The notes under the pieces were generated by a model that searched no databases, was not told where the DNA came from, and saw only the letters and a list, made by a program, of their open reading frames with translations. A DNA stretch of 64,000 bases from Arcticibacter sp045629565 (GTDB lineage: Bacteria > Bacteroidota > Bacteroidia > Sphingobacteriales > Sphingobacteriaceae), in NCBI RefSeq assembly GCF_045629565.1, contig NZ_JAZQRL010000091.1, positions 1 to 64,000 of the forward strand. Reading direction: 5' to 3'. Of the stretch, positions 53,411 to 63,200 are shown piece by piece. Position numbers and translations under genes: made by a program. Numbering within the stretch: the stretch's first letter is position 1; every line of letters starts with the position of its first letter.

Positions 53411-53798
53411 TGGAGGCGATTTTAATCAGTAAAAATCGGCTAGTGACCATCTGACTGTTTCGCTCGCCTTCGCAGCCATGTAGCTGTCATTTTCTACCCG
53501 GCGATTGCTTCAAATATAACGCGGAGCAATATCGTGGTGTATAAGGTGTTGGAGGACCAAGCACCGTGCAGCACCAATTTTGAAGTTCAGCAAGTATGTG
53601 CCACCTGTTATATTCACGGACTTGAAGGTTTCAGACATGCCGGTAACGACTGGTGAGAGTGCTCTTATCAGACGGGCTAATATCTTTCTGTAAAGAGACG
53701 AGCCTAAAAGCGTTTTACCAGAACATCAGGCCTCCAACAGAAAGGAGAGCCGCGCCGCATATTTGCTTAAAGCAGAAAAAAGGCTTATGTTGGGCTGC
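53411..53798. other. Spacer upstream of the aspartate dehydrogenase-like gene
   Basis: About 390 bp. Short frames exist on both strands but none looks like a protein. No dyad or -7 box was found close to the downstream gene. Confidence 0.4.
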
Positions 53799-54599
53799 AT
53801 GGGAACTAAAACACTTGCTATTGTAGGCTGTGGTAAACTCGCCGCAATTATTACCGATGCGTTGATTGAAGGTTTTCTGCCCGACTATAGGCTCATTGGA
53901 GCCTATTCTCGTACGGCAGAAAAAGCCAGAAATATCTCCGACAAAGTTCAAAGCGCAGAACCGGGCTATACCTGTACCACCTGTTATACCATTGATGAAC
54001 TGCTGGCACTTAAACCAGACTATATTATCGAAACCGCTTCGCCGGATTCAATGAAAGCGCTCGCCCTGCCCGCTCTGAAAAACGGCTCATCAATAATAGC
54101 CTTGTCTATCGGAGCGTTCGCCGATACGGTATTTTACGAGGAGGTAAAGAAGACAGCGAGCGAAAATAATACACGGGTGCATCTTGTATCTGGTGCAATC
54201 GGAGGGTTCGACATATTGCGCACCGTCTCTCTGATGGGCGACTGTAAAGCGACGTTTCACACAGAAAAAGGCCCGAATTCACTTAAGAATACCGCCATAT
54301 ACGATGATTCCCTGCAGACTGAGAAGCGAAAAGTTTTTGAGGGAAATGCGCGGGAAGCAATCGCCCTGTTTCCAACCCGGGTAAATGTTGCGGTAGCGGC
54401 TTCACTCGCATCTGTAGGGCCGGAAAATATGAAAGTCTCCATGACCTCTACACCCGGTTTTACGGGTGATGAACACCGCATAGAAGTTAAAAGTGACCAG
54501 ATCCATGCGGTGATCGATGTTTACAGTGCTACGGCGCAGATAGCAGCTTGGAGCGTGGTGAACGCACTCCGCAATATTACATCGCCTATTGTGTTTTGA
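53799..54599 (+). CDS. Aspartate dehydrogenase-like oxidoreductase (DUF108 type)
   Basis: A 266-residue NAD(P) enzyme from MGTKTLAIVGCGKLA; 12 codons upstream are open but look non-coding. The Rossmann motif GCGKLA is followed by GAYSRTAEKA; SGAIGGFDILRTVSLMGD and FPTRVNVAVAASLASVG are the family's substrate motifs, and EHRIEVKS holds the probable catalytic His. It may convert aspartate and oxaloacetate (or a related amino acid) in de novo NAD synthesis or an unknown route. The 3' end overlaps the 2-hydroxyacid dehydrogenase-like gene by 14 bp (convergent). Confidence 0.85.
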   Translation: MGTKTLAIVGCGKLAAIITDALIEGFLPDYRLIGAYSRTAEKARNISDKVQSAEPGYTCTTCYTIDELLALKPDYIIETASPDSMKALALPALKNGSSIIALSIGAFADTVFYEEVKKTASENNTRVHLVSGAIGGFDILRTVSLMGDCKATFHTEKGPNSLKNTAIYDDSLQTEKRKVFEGNAREAIALFPTRVNVAVAASLASVGPENMKVSMTSTPGFTGDEHRIEVKSDQIHAVIDVYSATAQIAAWSVVNALRNITSPIVF

Positions 54600-55497
54600 T
54601 GTATGACGTAATATTGGCCAGAACCTTTTCGCTCAGGCGGTTAAATGCCTGGCGGGTACGGCCTACAGAAACGTCCATACAGCGTACGTTAGGATGATGC
54701 AGAAAACGGTCGGAGCCTAGTGCAAGTGTAGTGTCACAGAAACATACATTATCGCCTTCTATCCATTTTGCAAAAGGGGCTTCGTCCCATGCCGGAGAAA
54801 GCCCGGTATTGAATAGTATTTTCCGATTTCCCAAATGCTCGAATTCTTTCTCGTGCAGGAGTACGGTATTTCTGTTGAGACAAGTGATGACCACCTCACT
54901 TTGTGAAAGTAGCTCTTCCAAAGGTAAAAAGCGATATCCTTTTTCTTTGGCTTCCAGCTTTTCGCTTCGTGAAAAATAAGCAATGTCGGCGCCAAAAAAC
55001 TTAAGCGCGTCGGCTACCATGCCTCCTGATTTTCCAAGCCCTACAATTCCTGCTTTAATTCCGGTAATTTCCCGAACCTCGCCGTCCCATGGTTGCGCCT
55101 TAGTACCATCCGCATTTTCGCCGAAACCGTGCAGGCAACGAACCAGTTCGCTAATAACATATTCTACCACCCCTTCGTCGCCATAATCTCGCACTCCGGT
55201 AACAGTAATCCCCCGGGAGTTGGCATAGAGGATATCGACATTCGCGCTTTCGGCCGAATACAATGAACAGCACATGCCGATATATTTGATATCAGGGCAT
55301 TTTTCAAGTGCGTCTTTACGCAGTTGCGATGTGTAGCTGAGCAACACGGCATCTGCGTCGCCAATTCTCAAAGCCATCTCTTCCGAATCAGAAGGGATAT
55401 CCTGATACATGATTACTTCTTTTGCAAAAGTGTGCAGCTTTTCCTCCGCTGACGGAATTAAATTCAATGGTTCTATGGCCACTAATTTTTTAAACAT
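54586..55497 (-). CDS. 2-hydroxyacid dehydrogenase-like protein with altered active site
   Basis: A 303-residue protein of the D-isomer 2-hydroxyacid dehydrogenase fold. The NAD motif is present (GIKAGIVGLGKSGG). But the catalytic Arg normally found in N-x-x-R-G is absent: the segment here reads ILFNTGLSPAWDEA. The His of the TPH motif is also replaced: the sequence is VRCMDVSVGRTRQA. So the usual reductase chemistry is doubtful. It may bind NAD(P) as a regulator, or do a different reaction. Confidence 0.85.
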   Translation of the reverse strand: MFKKLVAIEPLNLIPSAEEKLHTFAKEVIMYQDIPSDSEEMALRIGDADAVLLSYTSQLRKDALEKCPDIKYIGMCCSLYSAESANVDILYANSRGITVTGVRDYGDEGVVEYVISELVRCLHGFGENADGTKAQPWDGEVREITGIKAGIVGLGKSGGMVADALKFFGADIAYFSRSEKLEAKEKGYRFLPLEELLSQSEVVITCLNRNTVLLHEKEFEHLGNRKILFNTGLSPAWDEAPFAKWIEGDNVCFCDTTLALGSDRFLHHPNVRCMDVSVGRTRQAFNRLSEKVLANITSYIKTQ

Positions 55498-55596
55498 TCT
55501 TCTTTCTTAAATATGAGCCTTTATTATAATAAAATTTAAGCACATCTGCAACGGAACAGGGGAAAGTTAGCGGGATGTCTGTGCGATGTCAGTCAT

Positions 55597-56019
55597 CTAC
55601 CTGGTATTTGTGTTATGAAATTCTTTATACAGATATTGCTCGTCGGTTACATGCTCCAACCAGTTTACAACTTTACCATCCAGATTTTCCTGAATGGCAA
55701 TATGACTCATGGCATTTGTTGCTGAGGCACCGTGCCAATGTTTTTCATCCGGCTCAAACCAAACTACATCGCCAGGACGAACTTCTTCCACCAGACCACC
55801 TTCGCGCTGTACCCAACCAATCCCGAAGGTGATAACGATGGTCTGTCCAAGAGGATGGGTATGCCATGCAGTTCTTGCGCCTGGCTCGAAGGTAACGGTG
55901 GCTGAAGCGCCGCGACGCGTGTCGTTTGCATCGAACAGCGGATCGATGCGTACATCTCCTGTAAACCAGTCTAATGACCCTTTGCTTGATGGCCTGCTGC
56001 CTGCTTTTGTAATTTCCAT
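55597..56019 (-). CDS. Cupin-domain protein (hydroxynitrile lyase-like)
   Basis: A 140-residue single-cupin protein. Metal-binding residues are visible: WHTHPLGQ (His57, His59, Gln63 approx.) and WFEPDEKHWHGAS (His near 97). Together with TVTFEPGARTAWHTH it resembles the manganese-dependent R-hydroxynitrile lyase group, widespread in bacteria, whose natural role is unclear. Standing alone on the minus strand, 99 bp upstream of the 2-hydroxyacid dehydrogenase-like gene. Confidence 0.88.
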   Translation of the reverse strand: MEITKAGSRPSSKGSLDWFTGDVRIDPLFDANDTRRGASATVTFEPGARTAWHTHPLGQTIVITFGIGWVQREGGLVEEVRPGDVVWFEPDEKHWHGASATNAMSHIAIQENLDGKVVNWLEHVTDEQYLYKEFHNTNTR

Positions 56020-56490
56020 AATGGTTTGTTTAACGTTAAGAATTCGCCTCAGTCGTGCGGAATCATAATAATCATCGCTTCATCATTTAATAAACTGGTG
56101 CTGCACCTGTTTGTTTAGTCGCGGTTTGCTTAAACGTATCGCGCCCTTGGAATATATCCTGTTAATGACACGTACTATTAAAATAAATTTTCCTGATAAA
56201 CTAAGTTCGTTAGAACGACAGAAAAAGTTAAGGTAATTTTCGATTACATTCAGGACAACCATTCAACAGTAATGCATCAGGCGGCTTATAACGCATTCCA
56301 AAAGCTATATCTTACAATAACCGCCTATTTCTCTTTACTAAAGTTAAAATGAAATTCTTGCCATATGATAATTTTAAATAAGATATTCTTTAATAAACTT
56401 GAATACTTTGATTTTTTGCGTAGAGCTGGTTTAGGAGAAGGTTTTCTATTTTGATACAGGTCTTAGAATAAACATGGTTTAATATATGGT
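56020..56490. other. AT-rich spacer
   Basis: 471 bp with no supported gene. It includes a 42-codon stretch near 56220-56350 without an ATG start that recalls a regulator fragment; evidence is too weak to call it. No dyad or repeat is obvious. Confidence 0.4.
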
Positions 56491-57048
56491 ATGAGAAAAG
56501 TAATCGGGGCTATTAACACGACACTTGACGGGATTTGCGACCACACAGCAGGAGTTCCCGACGAAGAATTACATCAACACTACACGAATCTGCTAATTAG
56601 CACAGACGCCATTCTATACGGAAGGATAACCTATCAACTTATGGAATATTGGCGGACACTGCTGGAAAATCCTTCCAATACAAAATCAATGAATGATTTT
56701 GCTATCGCTATAGACAAAATCCCCAAAGTTGTTTTTTCGCAGACGCTGGAAAATGTCGATTGGAATACTGCAACTTTGGCTAAGCGAAGCCTTAAGGATG
56801 AGGTAATAGCACTTAAGAGGCAACCGGGGAAAGATATTTTAGTTGGAAGTCGTAGCTTAATCATACAGCTAATGAAAATGAGATTAATTGACGAATTGCA
56901 GCTTTGTGTTCACCCTGTTATCGCAGGTAGCGGTTCGCTGTTATTTGACAATATCAACGACCGGACTGTTTTCAAGCTCACAAACCATAAGGTATTTGAT
57001 AGCGGTGCGGTGACGCTTTGGTATGAGCCGATAACCGAGGACATGTGA
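56491..57048 (+). CDS. Dihydrofolate reductase-family (RibD C-terminal) protein
   Basis: A 185-residue protein. MRKVIGAINTTLDGICDHTA at the start and ILYGRITYQLMEYW (about 38-51) are the folate-reductase fold core; GKDILVGSRSLIIQLMKMR and LCVHPVIAGSGSLLF are the RibD_C signature. Similar proteins are often called DfrA or riboflavin deaminase-like without proven activity. Single gene, followed by a broken VOC gene. Confidence 0.88.
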   Translation: MRKVIGAINTTLDGICDHTAGVPDEELHQHYTNLLISTDAILYGRITYQLMEYWRTLLENPSNTKSMNDFAIAIDKIPKVVFSQTLENVDWNTATLAKRSLKDEVIALKRQPGKDILVGSRSLIIQLMKMRLIDELQLCVHPVIAGSGSLLFDNINDRTVFKLTNHKVFDSGAVTLWYEPITEDM

Positions 57049-57111
57049 ACCGCTGATAAGCCGTCTATGTCGAAATAATCACTTCATAGATCATAGTAGA
57101 AAGCAAGACGC

Positions 57112-57307
57112 ATGAACAGTATCAACAACACCATCCGGGAACTGGAACTTGCCCAAATTGGTTGGGTAGTGCCTGATATTGACGCCGCGGTGATTTTGAT
57201 GAAAGATGCCTTGTGATACATATCAAACTATAGGCGTCGCTACCGAGATAATGGGCATTACACCCGAGGGATGGCAAGCGATCGAACGGATGCAGAAAAT
57301 GAAGTGA
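57112..57307 (+). pseudogene. Degraded VOC-family gene
   Basis: An ATG frame (57112-57216, 34 codons) begins MNSINNTIRELELAQIGWVV and has PDIDAAVILMKDAL, like the start of glyoxalase/bleomycin resistance (VOC) proteins. A TGA then stops it. In the next frame a further piece follows up to TGA at 57305-57307, reading TYQTIGVATEIMGITPEGWQ and ending with MQKMK. Together these are about 65 codons, against at least 120 in the family, so the gene has lost most of its middle and is frameshifted. Confidence 0.5.
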
Positions 57308-57348
57308 TTGCGGTTATCCGCAGGTTTTCTGAGCTGGGAGAACGATAC

Positions 57349-58482
57349 CTAAACTTTAGTGATCTTTTCCGTGATCAAATTAACCGTTCTTCCCATCTTT
57401 TTTTGGATGATTTCAAAGTGATGTAACTCACTTATGCTCACTAACGAAATGGCGTCGCCAACTGCTTCTGCACGGCCGGTTCTTCCAATTCGATGGATGT
57501 AATCTTTCGGAGATCTGGGTAAATCATAGTTAATTACGAAAGGAAGAAAGTGAATATCAATTCCCCTTGCCATTAGATCTGTGGACACTAATACTCTCAA
57601 CTTCCCCGATTTGAAGTGCGCTAAAGTATCAGTTCTCGCTCCCTGACTTTTCTTACTGTGGATCGCTTTTGCGTCGATATTATTCTTCCGAAGTTTATTG
57701 ACAACAGCATCAGCCTGGTGCACAGAGGATGCGAAAATCAGGACTTGCTTCATTTGGTGATGGTTGATCAGGTAACGCAGGAAAGGGCCTTTTTGATCCG
57801 GCGAGACGAGGTAAGCCACCTGTCTGATCGAATCCAATGAAGCTTCTTCTGCCGCTATCTTAACCACCACTGGTTCTCTAAGCATGATTTGGTGGATATG
57901 TTCGATATCGTCACTCAGCGTGGCCGATAACAATATATTCTGGCGTTTCACCGGCAAAAGTGCTATAATTTTATCCAGCTCATCTTTGAAGCCTAAACTG
58001 AGCATTTTATCCGCCTCATCAAGCACAAGTGTTTGAACGCCCGATAAGTTTATGGAATTGGCACCGACTAATTCCAATAATCTTCCCGGCGTGGCAACCA
58101 GCACATTCACGCCTTGTAATGCCATCATTTGTGGATTAATGGACACTCCGCCATATACTGCCATTGTCTTAACAGATTGCGGTAGTGCGCCGCTAAAAAC
58201 CTGGAAAACACCATTTATTTGTTCAGCTAATTCACGGCTGGGGACCAAAACCAGCACATTGGCATGGCGGTTTTTCAGCCCTATAGATCCTTGCAAATTC
58301 GTGAGCAGAGGCAATACATAACTAGCGGTTTTTCCAGAGCCTGTTTTGGCTATAACCAAAACGTCTTTGTTAGCTAAAATAGCTGGTATGGCACGCTCCT
58401 GGATAGGAGTGGGTGTTGTAAAAGTTTGCTGTTCCAGCGTCTTTAACAAAGCAGGGGATAAACCAAGAGAACTAAATGGCAT
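57349..58482 (-). CDS. rhlE: DEAD-box ATP-dependent RNA helicase RhlE
   Basis: A 377-residue helicase from MPFSSLGLSPALLKTL; 11 codons upstream are open but unlike the family. All core motifs are visible: Q-motif (TPTPIQERAIPAIL), AKTGSGKT, LVLDEADKML, LLSATLSDD, and HRIGRTGRAE. The C-terminal basic tail is missing or very short compared with other RhlE proteins. It unwinds RNA in ribosome assembly or decay in the cytoplasm. Confidence 0.94.
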   Translation of the reverse strand: MPFSSLGLSPALLKTLEQQTFTTPTPIQERAIPAILANKDVLVIAKTGSGKTASYVLPLLTNLQGSIGLKNRHANVLVLVPSRELAEQINGVFQVFSGALPQSVKTMAVYGGVSINPQMMALQGVNVLVATPGRLLELVGANSINLSGVQTLVLDEADKMLSLGFKDELDKIIALLPVKRQNILLSATLSDDIEHIHQIMLREPVVVKIAAEEASLDSIRQVAYLVSPDQKGPFLRYLINHHQMKQVLIFASSVHQADAVVNKLRKNNIDAKAIHSKKSQGARTDTLAHFKSGKLRVLVSTDLMARGIDIHFLPFVINYDLPRSPKDYIHRIGRTGRAEAVGDAISLVSISELHHFEIIQKKMGRTVNLITEKITKV

Positions 58483-58719
58483 AGAGGTCGATTTTTTTAA
58501 TGCACGAAGATACAATTACGAAATACATCAACAGCAGTGCCTTTGTATTTTACAGCGTTATGCAAATAAATTCAGTTTATCCAAACCGGCCGGAGACCAG
58601 TCACCCGTGGCCAGCGCAATCGGGTTGCCGGGAGATGAGCATCAGGCTTGTTTAAAAATATGATGTTGGAATTATTGAAAATCGATAAGAATGCATAACA
58701 TTGCAGCTACCGACAGAGT

Positions 58720-59163
58720 ATGATAACAAGGCTGTTAGAAACTGATAACTCACGTACTACCATTATAATCAGATTGATGGTCGGTGCAGTATTTGTTTCT
58801 GAAGGAATTCAGAAATTCCTTTTTACAGAGAAAATTGGTGCGGGAAGGTTTGCCCGAATAGGATTGCCCAATCCAGATTTCTTGGGTCCTTTCGTCGGGA
58901 CCGTCGAAATACTGTGCGGAACATTGGTTCTTTTGGGCTTTTTAACCCGGTTTGCATCTGTTCCCTTGCTTATCATCATGATCGTTGCACTGACCTCCAC
59001 GAAGTTACAGTTATTAAATGATAGTGGCTTCTGGACGATGCTTCACGATAGCAGAACGGACTGGTCCATGTTGCTGGGAAGCATATTTTTGATAATTAAA
59101 GGTGGTGGTAAGTGGTCTATAGATAACATGCGTATCTATTTTCTATTTCGTCAAGATAAATAG
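58720..59163 (+). CDS. DoxX-family membrane protein
   Basis: A 147-residue protein with four membrane helices. RLMVGAVFVSEGIQKFLF (about 18-35) and GPFVGTVEILCGTLVLLGFL (about 56-75) are typical for DoxX. Family members often work with redox or sulfur metabolism; nothing in the neighbourhood specifies a partner. Single gene between rhlE and the DeoR gene. Confidence 0.9.
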   Translation: MITRLLETDNSRTTIIIRLMVGAVFVSEGIQKFLFTEKIGAGRFARIGLPNPDFLGPFVGTVEILCGTLVLLGFLTRFASVPLLIIMIVALTSTKLQLLNDSGFWTMLHDSRTDWSMLLGSIFLIIKGGGKWSIDNMRIYFLFRQDK

Positions 59164-59208
59164 CTTTAAGGCGGTTCTGCCATTAAACGGTTCTCTTTCA
59201 TCAGCCCC

Positions 59209-59234
59209 GGTGAAAAGTAAAATCACCATTTTTT
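59209..59234 (+). terminator. Weak terminator after the DoxX gene
   Basis: A 5-bp stem GGTGA/TCACC (59209-59213 and 59223-59227) with a run of six T after it. Short stem; moderate likelihood. Confidence 0.35.
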
Positions 59235-59286
59235 CGGGATTTAGAGACAAACCAGCTTAGTTTGAAGTAAGGCTTCTTTTGGGCGG

Positions 59287-60036
59287 TTATAATAATTTCA
59301 AACCGTCATTGCGGTAGGCAACCAAAGACGGACTGTCACTTGGTAGTTCGGTGATTAAATAATTGACCTGATTGAAATCACAGATTTTTATCCTTTGCAC
59401 GGTATTCAGCTTTTCTGAAATGGTTAAGATAGCTACTTTTTTCGCCGAACGGATTATTGCTTTCTTAACCTGGACGACTTCCCAGTCCATATCGCTGAGT
59501 CCGTCTTGAATGGAAAAAGCATTTGCTCCTAATAAACACAGATCGACTTTTATTTCAGATAGTTGGTTAACTACGATAGAACCGATGTGCAGGTTGGCGT
59601 TTTTATTTAACTTTCCTCCAATGGTAATGACGTCAAGATTGGTATGATCGGACAGCGTAATGGCTACCTGGGGACTTATAGTGAAAAAAGTGACCTTCAG
59701 GTTATCTGGGATCATCTTCGCCAATTCGAGGATTGTCGTTCCTCCTTCTGTGAGGATCACCATATTATTCTTGATAAGGCTTATCGTCTTTTCTGCAATC
59801 TTCTGCTTTTCGCTAACTGCGTATACTTCATTCTGGCTATTAAAAGGAGCAACAAAAGACTTACTTGCAGCTCCTCCATGTACTTTCAGAATCAATCCGC
59901 TTTCAGCTAATTCTTTGAGATCCCGCCTGACTGTATCGTCCGAAACATCTAGGAGTGTGCTTAAGTCTGTAGATAATACCTTGTTATGTAAATTAATCTC
60001 ACGCAGAATTAATTTATGTCGGTCTTCTTTACGCAT
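59287..60036 (-). CDS. DeoR/GlpR-family transcriptional repressor
   Basis: A 249-residue regulator. The N-terminal helix-turn-helix holds LSTLLDVSDDTVRRDLKELA, followed by the DeoR signature end GLILKVHGGA. The C-terminal part (from about 75) is the sugar-phosphate isomerase-like sensor domain, with LTEGGTTILELAKMIP and DLCLLGANAFSIQDG. It is divergent from a SusC/SusD pair; the shared region contains many TGCG-type motifs. It probably represses the transport genes and itself in the absence of a phosphorylated sugar. Confidence 0.92.
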   Translation of the reverse strand: MRKEDRHKLILREINLHNKVLSTDLSTLLDVSDDTVRRDLKELAESGLILKVHGGAASKSFVAPFNSQNEVYAVSEKQKIAEKTISLIKNNMVILTEGGTTILELAKMIPDNLKVTFFTISPQVAITLSDHTNLDVITIGGKLNKNANLHIGSIVVNQLSEIKVDLCLLGANAFSIQDGLSDMDWEVVQVKKAIIRSAKKVAILTISEKLNTVQRIKICDFNQVNYLITELPSDSPSLVAYRNDGLKLL

Positions 60037-60061
60037 GGTGGCTTACTAAATTGACTAGGTG

Positions 60062-60069
60062 CAAAGCTA
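60062..60069 (-). promoter_or_regulatory. -7 box of the DeoR gene
   Basis: TAGCTTTG on the minus strand fits TAnnTTTG exactly, 25 nt before the ATG. A T-rich TTTTTTTG is found about 19 nt further upstream, close to the -33 element position. Confidence 0.5.
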
Positions 60070-60105
60070 TCAATTATTTTTTCAAAAAAATTTGCATTGA
60101 TGAGT

Positions 60106-60228
60106 AAATGCGGTTATACTTGTTTACATAAACGCATAAAAAACGCAAATGCAGGATTTCTCAGTTAGTTACAAACATTATTGCGGTTTAAAATTCTATT
60201 TTGCGGATTTTGTGCGTTTTCCTGCGTC
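60106..60228. promoter_or_regulatory. Cluster of TGCG motifs between the DeoR and SusC genes
   Basis: In 123 bp the core TGCG(T/G)(T/A)TT or its complement appears about six times: AAATGCGGTT at 60106, AAACGCAT at 60130, AAACGCAAA at 60141, TTGCGGTTT at 60181, TTTGCGGATTTT at 60200 and GTGCGTTTT at 60212. They lie between two divergent genes and are the most likely operators of the DeoR protein. No clear -7 box for the SusC gene was found. Confidence 0.5.
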
Positions 60229-60246
60229 TCTAATTATCATTAATAT

Positions 60247-63200
60247 ATGTATAAAATTTTACAATTTCTATTAATTCTTTTGCTGGTAGTGGCAGAAGCT
60301 AGAGCCGGAAAGACACATTTACGTCCGGAATTTGCAGCCCGGGGGGCTAGCATCACAGGTGAGGGAGTACAGGTATCCTCTCACTATCAACAGGTTCTGG
60401 TTACGGGTCGGGTTGTAGACGAGAGGGATTTACCGCTTCCGGGGGTTTCCGTCCGGATAAAGGGAACAAGTCGAGGAAGCGTGACCAATGCCGATGGAAA
60501 ATTCTCTATTGAGGCGAAACCTGCTGATTCCTTGCAGTTCTCATTTGTGGGCTATAAAGTACAGACTGTTGGGGTGGGTGCCAGGCGGATTCTTTCAATT
60601 AAGCTCTTACCGGATTTGGGAGTCCTTGATGAAGTTACGATTGTTGGTTACGGAACGCAGAAGAAAGTTTCGGTTACAGCTTCTCTATCCTCAGTTTCCG
60701 TTAAAGAGATGCAACGGGTTTCCACGCCATCTATTTCTAATGCAATCGCCGGAAAACTCCCTGGTATCATAACCCGGCAATCGAGCGGCGAACCAGGCTA
60801 TGACGCGGCGCAGGTGTACATCAGAGGATTGTCGACCTTTGCGAACAACGGGCCACTCGTGTTGATTGACGGTGTAGAGCGTGATATGAACCAGATCAAC
60901 GCTCAGGAAATAGAAAATTTTACTATTTTAAAAGATGCGTCTGCGACAGCGGTATACGGGGTGAGAGGTGCTAATGGTGTAATACTCATCAATACAAAGC
61001 GGGGCGAGCTAGGGAAACCTCAGGTGACGTTCAGGTCCGAAGCCGCCGGATTAACGGCAATGCGTCTTCCCGAATATATCAATGGAGCCGAATATGCTTC
61101 GTTGATGAATGAGGCACTTTCTTATGCGAATCAGGCTCCACGTTGGAGCGACGAAGAAATTCAAAAGTTTGCCGACGGGACTGACCCATACTTATATCCC
61201 AGTTCTGACTGGACGAAAGCGGTGCTCAAAAAAGACACCTGGCAGACCATCCAAAATCTAAGCGTTACAGGTGGATCTGATGTAATAAAATATTACACCA
61301 ACGTGGGATTCACTCTACAGGACGGGATATATAAGCAGGATCCCGCAAATAAATTTAATACAAATGCAAATATCAAGCGATATAACTTTCGTAGCAATGT
61401 GGACATCAACTTATCCAAGAGTTTGACCATGCAACTTGGGTTAGGTGGAATCATTCAGAACGGGAATTATCCAGGATTTTCAGCACCTGATATTTTTAAT
61501 TCTCTGAAGGTTATTTCGCCAATAGCCTACCCTATTACCAATCCAGATGGGACACCGGGAGGGGCGCAGACTTTTATCGGATGGAATCCATGGGGTCGCG
61601 TATCCCAATCGGGATATTCTACCCAGGACAGAAGCACCTTGCAAGGCACTTTCGCGGCTAACTGGGACCTGTCTAGTTTTACTACCAAAGGTTTGTCGCT
61701 AAGAGGCTTGTTTTCTTATGACCGCTACGCTCAGACAAACAACGTCAGGATAAAAGAATTTGAAGTGAAAAGGTACCTTGGGACGAACCCAGAGACCGGA
61801 GAAGATATGTACAGCGCTTCTTTTCGTGAGGAAAAACCCCTTTCGTATGGGATACAAAACGGGGGTAACCGTGCCATCTATACCGAGCTTCAACTTAACT
61901 ACGATCGTGTTTTCAACCGCCATGCTGTAACATCCATGCTGCTATTCAATGAACGGGATTATGTGGATCTGACAGCCGGTGAATCAGTTTTGAATATTCC
62001 ATATCGCAGGCGCGGGCTCGCAGGCAGGGCTACTTACAGTTACGATAATCGCTATTTGCTGGAAGCTAACTTCGGATATAATGGTTCTGAAAACTTTCCT
62101 AAAGGGAAAAAGTATGGATTTTTTCCTTCTTTATCGGCGGGTTGGGTCATTTCTAATGAGAAGTTCTGGGATATCCCCGTCGTGAGTAATTTCAAGATCA
62201 GAGCGTCACGTGGAAAGGTCGGAAATGACCAAATTGGTAGAAGATTCCTGTATATGAGTACCATCCGAACCAATGGACAGTCATACTTATTTGGCCCGGG
62301 TCAGGAGCTGATGTACGGAATGGAAGAGAATGCTATCGGAAATCCGGATGTCACCTGGGAAACAGCGATGAAGAACAATATAGGCCTCGATCTTGGGTTG
62401 TTTAGCGATAAGGTAACGCTCCAAATCGACGCCTTTAATGAGCATAGAAAAAACATATTGCTGCAGCGCCAGACCGTTCCGGCCGTAGCCGGGTTCTTTC
62501 CATGGTCGATCCCATTTGGAAACCTTGGTCAGGTTAAGAACAAAGGGATCGATGGCTTACTTGAAATTAGAAATACCACCTCTAAAGGTTTGTTTTATTC
62601 CTTCAGAGGGAACTTTACCTTTGCAAAGAATAAAGTTATTGAGAACGACGAACCCGTTCAACGTTTTCCATACCTAACCGGGAAGGGTCTTCCCCTTGGA
62701 CAGTCATTTGCATTTGTTGCAGATGGTTTCTTTCAGAGTCAGGAAGAAATTGCAATGAGTCCCCGCCAGGTATTCTCTAACGTGAGGGTTGGAGATGTGA
62801 AATACAAGGATATTAATGGGGATGGTTTAGTAGACGCCTATGACCAGATACCAGTGGGAAATCCCCGTCTGCCTCAAATGACCTTCGGGTTCGGTACTAC
62901 GTTTGCATTCAAAAACCTGGATGTCAGTGTCTATTTCACCGGTGCTGCCAAAACGAGCATTTTCTTGAGCGGACTATCGATGTGGCCGTTCTACGAAGGC
63001 CTGGGGGTTAATAACGTCCTAAACGAATACTATGATAACCGCTGGACTCCTGATAACCCTAATGCTCTGTATCCAGCTATTGATGTAGGGAATAATCCTA
63101 ACAACTTCTTGAACTCTACTCTCTGGATGCGCAACGGAAATTATTTGCGCTTACGTAATGCGGAGTTGGGCTACACCTTTCCACAAAAGCTGTCGCGGAA

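Noticed and set aside
53500..53760. Short frames in the spacer before the aspartate dehydrogenase-like gene
   Set aside because: Composition is not protein-like and no start or promoter supports them.
56220..56350. 42-codon stretch recalling a regulator fragment
   Set aside because: No start codon, too short, and the likeness to an AraC-type helix is too vague.
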